The translations under genes were made by a program, and so were the position numbers. The notes beneath the pieces were generated by a model, which saw only the letters and a program-made list of their open reading frames with translations, did not search any database and had not been told where the DNA came from. Of a DNA stretch of 6,637 bases, positions 1-6,100 are shown piece by piece. The stretch is from an uncultured Eubacteriales bacterium (lineage in GTDB: Bacteria; Bacillota; Clostridia; UMGS1840): NCBI GenBank assembly GCA_900555525.1, contig USLP01000076.1:1-6637 (forward strand), written 5' to 3'. The stretch's first letter is position 1, and the number at the start of each line of letters is the position of its first letter.

Positions 1-1131
1 GCCGCCGAAAAGGCTTACGCCGCTGAAAATGTTTACACCCTTTAAGGTTGGAGCACCGATAAAGAAGCCGTCGTTTACGTCTTTATACGAATCGCCCGAA
101 ATCAGGAAAACCTTTGTTGCGCTTACCGCGACGGCTCCGTCCTTACCCTGTGCAATAGCTTTTATTTCTTCTTCGTTTTTACTTTCATTTGTTAAAACAT
201 TCCAAACGGTATCGTTTGTTATGTCCGTGCTTTCAGAGGGATAGTAGATTTTTCCGTCTTTTGTTCCCAAATATGTTTTTCCGTTTGCATAGCCTACCGC
301 CGTAATAACAGAAGTATTTTCAACGGTAGTATCGCCGCCATGAAGATTTACTGCAATTTCGCCGCTTATGCCGCTTTTTATTGTACGTACTTTTGCCGTA
401 TTTACTGCGGCAATATTTTTATCGCAGTACGGAAGATATGCGATACTTGTTGTAATATCAATTTTATTAGGATAAATTGTAGTAGCCGTTCCATCATTTT
501 TTATATAAGTCGCATACGCAGTAGTTGAAGGCTGAATATCCGAAATAAAATATCCTTCCGTATTCACAGCAATATATCTTCTGTATTGGTATGATGCAAA
601 AGGATATTTTATTTGTGTAAAGTCCTCTGCATTTAAAGAATTAAATTCTCTGAAATAGTAATACGTTTTGTCAGCAGCAACGCCTCTTTCGTTTAAAACA
701 AGCTTATGATTAAATACTGTAACCATAGCACCTTCCGTAGCTGTAACAAAATTTGTCCAGCTTAAACCATCTGCACTATATAAAACTTGTGTACCTGCAC
801 AAGCTACAAAAACTTTTTCCTTATCCCAGTATGTAAGAATCTGTCTTGAAGAATCTTTCAGATTGTTTTTTGCCGGAGAAAATGATTTTGCTTCATTCCA
901 TAAATAACCGTTTTTTGAAACGAGTATTTTCATCGGAGTAGCCGATGTGTTTGTAAGGTCTTTTGCAACAGCCACGTATGTGTCCGAGTCGGGGCTGTAC
1001 GCAACGTTCAAAAAGGTATAATTTCCGCTGAGCGGAACGCTTGACGTATCAGCAGATACGCACGTAACGCACCCTAAGATCATACACACCGCAAGCGCAG
1101 TGGATAAAATGCTTTTTAGCAAGTTTTTCAT
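1..1131 (-). CDS. Secreted beta-propeller-like protein, 3' end outside the window
   Basis: The frame runs open from ATG at 1131 to the left edge: 377 codons without a stop, so the C-terminus is missing. An AGAGG site ends 9 nt before the ATG. Residues 1-27 form a signal peptide: Lys at 2 and 6, a hydrophobic core at 8-25, and a likely signal peptidase I site after VSA (25-27). A Cys at 21 follows ILG, so a lipoprotein cannot be fully excluded, but Leu before the Gly fits a lipobox poorly. The mature part looks like propeller blades: strands ending in SKNGYLW (72-78) and SADGLSW (119-125) resemble Asp-box/BNR turns. Further blade-like stretches lie at 275-311 (VITAVGYANGKTYLGT, then KDGKIYY) and 323-346. 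No catalytic motif is visible. It follows the YtcP-type permease by 51 nt with no terminator between, so it is probably the third gene of the transport operon. Binding, enzymatic or surface display roles all remain possible. Confidence 0.8.
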   Translation of the reverse strand, partial: MKNLLKSILSTALAVCMILGCVTCVSADTSSVPLSGNYTFLNVAYSPDSDTYVAVAKDLTNTSATPMKILVSKNGYLWNEAKSFSPAKNNLKDSSRQILTYWDKEKVFVACAGTQVLYSADGLSWTNFVTATEGAMVTVFNHKLVLNERGVAADKTYYYFREFNSLNAEDFTQIKYPFASYQYRRYIAVNTEGYFISDIQPSTTAYATYIKNDGTATTIYPNKIDITTSIAYLPYCDKNIAAVNTAKVRTIKSGISGEIAVNLHGGDTTVENTSVITAVGYANGKTYLGTKDGKIYYPSESTDITNDTVWNVLTNESKNEEEIKAIAQGKDGAVAVSATKVFLISGDSYKDVNDGFFIGAPTLKGVNIFSGVSLFGG

Positions 1132-1182
1132 TTTTTTGTACCTCTTTCTTTTTTTATTTTTTATTTTTATTTTTTAAAAATA
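1132..1182 (-). other. A-rich spacer between the permease and secreted-protein genes
   Basis: This 51-nt gap is almost pure A/T on the minus strand (runs of A broken by single T) up to the AGAGG ribosome site at 1141-1145. There is no GC-containing hairpin and no recognisable -35/-10 pair, which supports continued transcription from the permeases into the secreted-protein gene. The A-rich leader may aid translation initiation. Confidence 0.6.
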
Positions 1183-2070
1183 TCAGCCCTTTACGGCTCC
1201 TACCGTCAAGCCCTTTGCGAAGTATTTCTGGAAGAACGGGAATATTACAAGCATGGGGCCCGCGGCTACGATGCACATTGCGTATCTGACAGTCTCGGAG
1301 GGAATATTTGAGGTGTCCATCGATATGCCCGCAACCGGGGATGACTCCGCCATGCTCTTAATAAACTGCGCTTCTCTCAAAATCTTCTGAAGCAGATATT
1401 GAAGTGAGAATAAATTTGTATCTCTTATATAAAGAAGCGCCGTATTCCAATCGTTCCACCGAGTTAATAACGTAAGGAGTGAAACTGTAGCCAAAACAGG
1501 CTTTGAAAGCGGTAAGATGATTCTGAAAAATATGAGCAATTCGCTTCCGCCGTCGATTTTTGCCGATTCTACCAATTCAGACGGCAAGCCCTGAAAAAAA
1601 GTTCGTATAACTATGATATACCAAGCATTTGCCAGATATGGTAAAATATAGACCCAAACGCTGTTACCCAAATGCAGGTATTTTGTTATCAATATGTAGC
1701 TCGGTACAAGTCCGCCCGAAAACAGCATTGTAAAAAATATAAAGAACATTACCGGCTTGCGGTATCTGTAATTTTTTCTTGAAAGCGGATATGCCGTAAG
1801 CGTCATAACAAGCATTGAAAGCAGTGTTCCCGCAATCGAATAGAATATTGTAACCTTATATGAATTTATAAGCTGTTCCGGGCTTCTGAAAACGTATTTA
1901 TAAGCTTCCAACGAAAACATTTTCGGTATAAGCGAATATCCGCCCGAAAGAATAGTTTGCTCGTCCGTAAACGAAATTGAAATGATAAGCAAAAACGGTA
2001 CTATAAACGATAAGGAAAACAATACGAAGAAAACGTTTATAAGTATATTTCCGAGTGTAATTTTTTTCAT
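1183..2070 (-). CDS. ytcP: Carbohydrate ABC transporter permease, YtcP/AraQ type (CUT1)
   Basis: Inner-membrane channel subunit of a binding-protein-dependent oligosaccharide importer, 295 aa, full length for the family. About six hydrophobic segments are visible, near residues 10-32, 74-95, 108-127, 138-158, 187-203 and 262-281. The permease EAA loop that docks the ATPase is at about 165-190, with ELVESAKIDGG followed by the RIILPLSKP end. The C-terminus, FFQKYFAKGLTVGAVKG, is the hallmark ending of the YtcP group. The start at 2070 is supported by AAAGGAG at 2080-2086, 9 nt upstream. It lies 18 nt downstream of the LplB-type permease stop, so the two are co-transcribed and almost certainly form a heterodimer. 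The substrate cannot be read from the sequence. The symbol refers to the family resemblance rather than a proven orthologue. Confidence 0.94.
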   Translation of the reverse strand: MKKITLGNILINVFFVLFSLSFIVPFLLIISISFTDEQTILSGGYSLIPKMFSLEAYKYVFRSPEQLINSYKVTIFYSIAGTLLSMLVMTLTAYPLSRKNYRYRKPVMFFIFFTMLFSGGLVPSYILITKYLHLGNSVWVYILPYLANAWYIIVIRTFFQGLPSELVESAKIDGGSELLIFFRIILPLSKPVLATVSLLTLLTRWNDWNTALLYIRDTNLFSLQYLLQKILREAQFIKSMAESSPVAGISMDTSNIPSETVRYAMCIVAAGPMLVIFPFFQKYFAKGLTVGAVKG

Positions 2071-2088
2071 AGTATTTTTCTCCTTTCC

Positions 2089-3021
2089 TTAAAACAGTGA
2101 ATTTTCGGGCGAAATCTTTTTAACTATAAGATTTGTTACCACCACCATAACAAAGCCGACCGCCGACTGGAACAGGCTGACCGCTCCCGTTATTCCGATG
2201 TCGTCTCCCGTGCGAAGTCCTCTGTAAACGTAGGTGTCTATAATGTCCGTTGTCGGATATAAAAGTCCTATGTCTCTGGGAATTGTATAGAAAAGTCCGA
2301 AGTCGCCTTTTATGATGTTGCCGACGTTTAAAATAGTAAGAACGGTTATAAGCGGAATCAAGGACGGCAGGGTTATACACCACGTTTGCTTCCATTTGCT
2401 TGCTCCGTCAATTGTTGCCGCCTCATAAAGCTGTGCGTCTATTCCCATGAGCGCCGCATAATACATTATACAGTTCATTCCGACGCCCTTCCAGACGTTT
2501 ACGATAGGCAAAATCCAAATCCAATAGCTCGGCTCGGAATACCAGTCCTTTCCCTCTCCGCCGAAAAATCTTATTATCTGATTGAGTATTCCCAAGTTAG
2601 GCTCCAAAATTATGTATGTTATGTAACCTACGATAACCCATGACAAAAAGTGAGGAAGTATCATTGAGGTTTGATAGATTTTAAGAAGGTATTTTTTATG
2701 TACCTCGTAAAGCATTATCGCAATGATAACCGATGTAACTATTCCCAATACTATAAACAGCAGTCCATATCCGACGGTGTTTCTTGTTATTCTCCAAGCG
2801 TCCTGTGATGTAAAGAAAAACTTGAAGTTTTGAAGTCCCACCCATTTGCTTCCGAATATACCGAGGTTGTTTCTGTAGTCCTTAAAAGCGATTATCGTTC
2901 CCACCATGGGAAGATAGCTGAACACTATAAAAAACAGAATTCCGGGTATCAAAAGAAGCGAGAGCTCAAAATTGTCTTTAAATCTTTGAAGTCTGTGAGC
3001 ATTCATTTTCTTTTCTTTCAT
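2089..3021 (-). CDS. lplB: Carbohydrate ABC transporter permease, LplB type (CUT1)
   Basis: Partner permease of the importer, 310 aa from the chosen start. Hydrophobic segments lie near residues 19-41, 83-105, 121-139, 165-186, 219-235 and 281-300. The EAA loop is at about 198-222, with LYEAATIDGASKWKQ leading to ITLPSLIP. The ending KKISPENSLF is typical of LplB-like permeases. The frame stays open upstream to an ATG at 3129, but the start at 3021 is preferred: GGAGGG at 3031-3036 sits 9 nt upstream, the family N-terminus begins here, and the promoter at 3058-3086 lies inside the longer reading. A second ATG at residue 6 is possible but has no comparable ribosome site. This is the first gene of the transport operon, with a short leader of about 30 nt. 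No ATPase gene is nearby, as is common for CUT1 systems that use a shared MsmX-type ATPase. The substrate is unknown and the symbol is by family resemblance. Confidence 0.94.
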   Translation of the reverse strand: MKEKKMNAHRLQRFKDNFELSLLLIPGILFFIVFSYLPMVGTIIAFKDYRNNLGIFGSKWVGLQNFKFFFTSQDAWRITRNTVGYGLLFIVLGIVTSVIIAIMLYEVHKKYLLKIYQTSMILPHFLSWVIVGYITYIILEPNLGILNQIIRFFGGEGKDWYSEPSYWIWILPIVNVWKGVGMNCIMYYAALMGIDAQLYEAATIDGASKWKQTWCITLPSLIPLITVLTILNVGNIIKGDFGLFYTIPRDIGLLYPTTDIIDTYVYRGLRTGDDIGITGAVSLFQSAVGFVMVVVTNLIVKKISPENSLF

Positions 3022-3030
3022 TTTTTTATT

Positions 3031-3036
3031 CCCTCC
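3031..3036 (-). promoter_or_regulatory. Strong ribosome binding site deciding the LplB-type permease start
   Basis: The minus strand reads GGAGGG, then nine A/T-rich bases, then ATG at 3021. This near-perfect Shine-Dalgarno sequence is the main argument for starting the permease at 3021 rather than at the in-frame ATG at 3129. Confidence 0.9.
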
Positions 3037-3057
3037 AAGCGCTTTATTTCTATTTTT

Positions 3058-3086
3058 ATTATACAATATAAAAATCGCATTTTCAA
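3058..3086 (-). promoter_or_regulatory. Sigma-A promoter of the ABC permease operon
   Basis: On the minus strand a -35 box TTGAAA (3081-3086) and a perfect -10 box TATAAT (3058-3063) are separated by exactly 17 nt. Transcription would start near 3051 and give a leader of roughly 30 nt before the ATG at 3021. The promoter lies just downstream of the kinase terminator, so the transporter has its own transcription unit. The AT-rich stretch upstream of the -35 box (3087-3174) is where an AraC-type activator such as the neighbouring YesN-like regulator would be expected to bind. Confidence 0.85.
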
Positions 3087-3120
3087 TTTCAACATTTTGA
3101 TTTTCTATAAGAATTTTGTC

Positions 3121-3138
3121 CAATTGCACAAAAAATTG
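3121..3138. promoter_or_regulatory. Candidate regulator site upstream of the permease promoter
   Basis: This 18-nt block lies about 35 nt upstream of the -35 box. It contains an inverted repeat, CAATT (3121-3125) and AATTG (3134-3138), separated by eight bases. Two of its 10-mers, AATTGCACAA (3122-3131) and CAAAAAATTG (3129-3138), also occur in the terminator at 3190-3204. Position and repetition make it a possible operator for the response regulator. In such AT-rich DNA chance is a serious alternative. Confidence 0.3.
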
Positions 3139-3174
3139 TAATTTTTATCGTTGGTATATTGAAAATTGACAATA

Positions 3175-3214
3175 AAAAAGCGTATCATGCAAAAAATTGC
3201 ACAATACGCTTTTT
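3175..3214 (-). terminator. Intrinsic terminator after the histidine kinase gene
   Basis: An 11-bp perfect stem pairs 3175-3185 (AAAAAGCGTAT on the plus strand) with 3204-3214 (ATACGCTTTTT). Inside it, after a 2-nt by 2-nt internal loop, a second 5-bp stem pairs TGCAA (3188-3192) with TTGCA (3197-3201) around a 4-base loop. On the minus strand a run of six T follows the GC-containing stem, as expected for Rho-independent termination about 15 nt after the kinase stop. The plus strand also ends in a T-run, so it could work in both directions, but no plus-strand gene needs it. It separates the sensor operon from the transporter operon. Confidence 0.88.
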
Positions 3215-3228
3215 GTAATTATATTATT

Positions 3229-5022
3229 TTAAATGTATGTTTCGGGGAAGATAAGCCTTACAATAGTTCCTTTATTCTCCTCCGATGAAACAAATACTCC
3301 GTAGCTGTCGCCATAAATAAGCTTTATACGTCTGTTTACATTATATATTCCTATATGACCGCTTTCATCGGGTGTAACAGGGTTTTCGCTTAATTCCCGA
3401 TTTAGCTTTTCAAGCTCGTCTTTCGGTATACCGACTCCGTTATCCTGTATAACCACGGCGACTTTTCCGTCCGCTCTGAAACCTCTGACCGTTAAAACAC
3501 CGTTTTTTCGCATCGGCTTAAGACCGTGATATACTGCGTTTTCTATAACGGGCTGCATCGAAAGCCTTAAAACGGTACAAGAAAGTGCATCCTCATCTAT
3601 ATCCCACACTACCTTGAATAAGTCCTCATAACGGAGCATTAAGATATTTATATAGTTTTTCGCCTGCTCCATTTCTTCTTTTAAGCTTATCAGATAATCG
3701 CCCGTGTTTACATTAAGACGGTAAAGCTTTGGCAAACTGCCCACAGCCTCGGAAACATTATTGTCATCACCCGTAAGGTCAAGAGCCATCCATTTTATGG
3801 TATCTAAAGTATTATATAAAAAATGCGGATTTATCTGCATTTGGAGCATTGCAATCTGCGCTGTTTTTAAAAGTTCAAGTCTTGTTTCAAGCTCTGTCTG
3901 CATTCGTTCGTTAAGCTCGATGTTTTTCATAATATTTGTTATTATGTATTTAAGCTCGTTTTGACTTTCGCGTCCCTGTGCGCTGTATTTTTCGGGATGC
4001 TCCAAAACAGAAATTATCTGTGCAACAGGTCTGTAGCCTGTAGCCGCTGTAAAATATGCTACAGCACCCGACATTAATATAAGTATAACGGCAAGCCAAA
4101 CAATCTGCCAAACCATGCTTTCAAGTCTTTCTTTATAAAACTCCATTGATTTCACACTTATATAATAAAGCGGCATAAATTCTGATTTTTTTGCGGAAAT
4201 TATATTTTTTTCGCCGTCTGCCATATATCTTTTTACGTTAAGATTATCAAAGCTTTCAAAATCCTTAAGCGTCGGAATTTCATTTGTATATTTCATAAAA
4301 TAATCCTGCTTGTCTGAAGAATATATCTGCCCTTCTGCTGATACTATGAAAATATTTTGTCCGTTTCTTGCACCTCTGTTTACACTCATTCCCTTTAGAA
4401 GTTCTTTGGCATTTATATTCAATATAACAGATCCTATAACGTCGTTTTCGAGCAGAATAGGCTTCACAATTGTTATAAGCATGGGATATGTTCCGTTTTT
4501 TAAACGGGCAATCATTGTTCCCCGTCGATCTTTCACCGTTTTTGCCGCCGAAAGCCACGTATTATCCGCAAATTGGTCGGATTGACTTATTTTTCCGTCT
4601 GCTGAAAAAACAGTGTCCGCCGCTCCCGAATATACATATATACTGTCGATATGGTCAAAAATCAAAGGCAATGCCTGTATGAGATTTGAAAAGCTGTTCA
4701 GATTTTCCGTTCCCGTATAAATTCTGTTAAGCGCAAACATCTGCGTCTGCACATTATTTGCGATATATGTTGCCAAAGAATCGCACTGCGAAAATACGGA
4801 ATCCGTCAAATCACGAATTTCATAAACAAGCGAGGTATTTTCTTTTTCTATATCCTGATATGTTGCGCTTTTGAGATTATTGTAATACATTATCGAAAAC
4901 ATAAGAAACGGTATTGAAAACAAAGCGAAAACTATCAGAAAGCTTCTTATAAACATACTGTTAAGCTTATAGTTTTTTATATAAGTCCAAATCGAACGGT
5001 TTTGGTTATCTGTATTTTTCAT
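3229..5022 (-). CDS. yesM: Sensor histidine kinase, YesM type, with extracellular sensor domain
   Basis: Membrane sensor kinase of a two-component pair, 597 aa, the usual size for the YesM (LytS-like) group. A first membrane helix at about 24-46 and a second at about 303-325 enclose some 255 extracellular residues that match the layout of a Cache-type sensor (for example VIGSVILNINAKELL at 195-209). A linker with coiled-coil character (365-393) leads to the His_kinase domain, with phospho-acceptor His400 in the QINPHFLYN motif. The ATPase domain has the N-box PVIENAVYHG (491-500, Asn495), DNGVGIP (527-533) and GHIGIYNVNRR (555-565). All key residues are present, so it should be active. The gene starts 9 nt after the regulator stop, and its GAGG ribosome site overlaps the regulator TGA stop, which suggests coupled translation. 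A terminator follows. The ligand is unknown, but pairing with a sugar importer suggests a carbohydrate or its binding protein. Confidence 0.95.
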   Translation of the reverse strand: MKNTDNQNRSIWTYIKNYKLNSMFIRSFLIVFALFSIPFLMFSIMYYNNLKSATYQDIEKENTSLVYEIRDLTDSVFSQCDSLATYIANNVQTQMFALNRIYTGTENLNSFSNLIQALPLIFDHIDSIYVYSGAADTVFSADGKISQSDQFADNTWLSAAKTVKDRRGTMIARLKNGTYPMLITIVKPILLENDVIGSVILNINAKELLKGMSVNRGARNGQNIFIVSAEGQIYSSDKQDYFMKYTNEIPTLKDFESFDNLNVKRYMADGEKNIISAKKSEFMPLYYISVKSMEFYKERLESMVWQIVWLAVILILMSGAVAYFTAATGYRPVAQIISVLEHPEKYSAQGRESQNELKYIITNIMKNIELNERMQTELETRLELLKTAQIAMLQMQINPHFLYNTLDTIKWMALDLTGDDNNVSEAVGSLPKLYRLNVNTGDYLISLKEEMEQAKNYINILMLRYEDLFKVVWDIDEDALSCTVLRLSMQPVIENAVYHGLKPMRKNGVLTVRGFRADGKVAVVIQDNGVGIPKDELEKLNRELSENPVTPDESGHIGIYNVNRRIKLIYGDSYGVFVSSEENKGTIVRLIFPETYI

Positions 5023-5031
5023 TATGCTACC

Positions 5032-6069
5032 TCAAAATCTGCGTACGTAATCCTTTGGCGTATACCCGTAATATTCTTTAAAAATATGAGAAAAATATGC
5101 GGCGCTGTTATATCCGCACCTTTTTGAAACATCTTCCGCCTTGTTTCCTTTTTTGAGAAGCTCAACAGCTTTCGTCATACGGACACGGAGAAGATAGTCG
5201 CTGAACTTCTCACCTGTATATTTCTTAAAAAAGCGGCTGAAATAGCTGGGCGAAAAAAACATTTTGTCGCTTAAATCCTGGAGCGAAATATCCTTCATAT
5301 AATTTTCTTCGATAAAACGCCTTGCCTCCTGCAAAATATGTTCGTCCGATTTTTCGCTTTTTAATGACATTTTTGCCGACAGCGTTTCTATAATTTTTAT
5401 TCCGAATTTCTGAATTTCGGGTACGCTGTCAAGATTTAGTATGGAATTTAATCCCAGGCTTTCCGCACTTACCTGAATTTCATAATAAATGTTAAGCTTA
5501 TTTACAATAACTCCGAAAAGCTCCGCCGTGCTTTCCTTCACTCTGTCGAGAGGTTCGTATTTTATCTCGTTTAAAATATTTCCGAAATATAAAGACGCTT
5601 CGTAAAGCTTATTTTCTGCAATAAGTGAATAAAGGTGCTTTATATTTGAAAGCGACATCTGCCGTTCGTTTTGACGCGCGTCAAGCTCGGTTTTAAGCTC
5701 GCTTAAAAGCTGCATAAGCTCATTTGTATCGGCAGGCTTTAAAAGGTATCTTTTCACACCGTAGCTCATGGCTTCTTTGGCATAATCAAATTCTTTATAG
5801 CCGCTTAAAATTACAACGATAACGCTTTTCATGTTTTCGTATATCCATTGGCTCAATTCAAGACCCGACATATCCGTCATACGAATATCGGTTATAACAA
5901 CGGATACGTCTTCGGCATTCATTTCAAGCACGCTTTTCAAATATTCCTCCGCATCTTTGCCATCGGCGAAATCTTCAATTACTCTGAAATCAACGCTGTG
6001 TCTGTTTATGTAGTTTTTCATTCCGTTTCTGATTATTTTTTCATCGTCAACCACTATAACGTTGTACAT
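5032..6069 (-). CDS. yesN: Response regulator, YesN type, receiver plus AraC DNA-binding domain
   Basis: Transcription factor partner of the YesM-type kinase, 345 aa from the chosen start. The receiver domain spans residues 1-125: acidic pocket Asp8/Asp9 (VVDDE), phospho-acceptor Asp61 in ITDIRM, Ser89 in LSGY and Lys111 in LLKPAD. A helical linker (about 126-240) leads to the AraC-family helix-turn-helix pair at about 247-345, with ISLQDLSDKMFFSPSYFSR, then the second helix pair ending in CGYNSAAYFSHIFKEYYG and TPKDYVR. At 345 aa it is shorter than many YesN-like regulators (around 500 aa) because its linker is short. The start at 6069 is set by GGAGG at 6079-6083, and the receiver begins directly with MYNVIVVDD. 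A longer in-frame ATG at 6117 would add 16 residues not typical of receivers and lies in a -10 box. The likely target is the permease promoter at 3058-3086. Confidence 0.95.
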   Translation of the reverse strand: MYNVIVVDDEKIIRNGMKNYINRHSVDFRVIEDFADGKDAEEYLKSVLEMNAEDVSVVITDIRMTDMSGLELSQWIYENMKSVIVVILSGYKEFDYAKEAMSYGVKRYLLKPADTNELMQLLSELKTELDARQNERQMSLSNIKHLYSLIAENKLYEASLYFGNILNEIKYEPLDRVKESTAELFGVIVNKLNIYYEIQVSAESLGLNSILNLDSVPEIQKFGIKIIETLSAKMSLKSEKSDEHILQEARRFIEENYMKDISLQDLSDKMFFSPSYFSRFFKKYTGEKFSDYLLRVRMTKAVELLKKGNKAEDVSKRCGYNSAAYFSHIFKEYYGYTPKDYVRRF

Positions 6070-6078
6070 AAGAAAAAA

Positions 6079-6083
6079 CCTCC
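6079..6083 (-). promoter_or_regulatory. Ribosome binding site deciding the response-regulator start
   Basis: GGAGG on the minus strand lies 9 nt upstream of the ATG at 6069. This identifies the true regulator start over the in-frame ATG at 6117, which has no purine-rich site at suitable spacing. Confidence 0.9.
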
Positions 6084-6100
6084 GAAAATATTTTATGAAT

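Noticed and set aside
29..528. Two short plus-strand open frames (29-244 and 340-528)
   Set aside because: They lie antisense to the continuous secreted-protein frame, which has a signal peptide, a ribosome site and blade-like motifs. The short frames show no family features.
1066..1071. Lipoprotein cleavage at Cys21 of the secreted protein
   Set aside because: ILGC has Leu before the Gly, which is a weak lipobox, and a better signal peptidase I site (VSA then Asp) follows six residues later. It is kept only as a minor alternative.
2120..2395. Short minus-strand open frame inside the LplB-type permease gene
   Set aside because: It is an alternative-frame shadow with Arg/His-rich random composition, fully inside a strongly supported permease.
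3022..3129. N-terminal extension of the first permease from an ATG at 3129
   Set aside because: It lacks a ribosome site, would add 36 residues not typical of the family, and spans the strong promoter at 3058-3086. GGAGGG favours the start at 3021.
3022..3228. Riboswitch or small RNA in the largest intergenic gap
   Set aside because: The 207-nt gap is explained by a terminator and a promoter. The leader of the permease transcript is only about 30 nt, too short for a known riboswitch.
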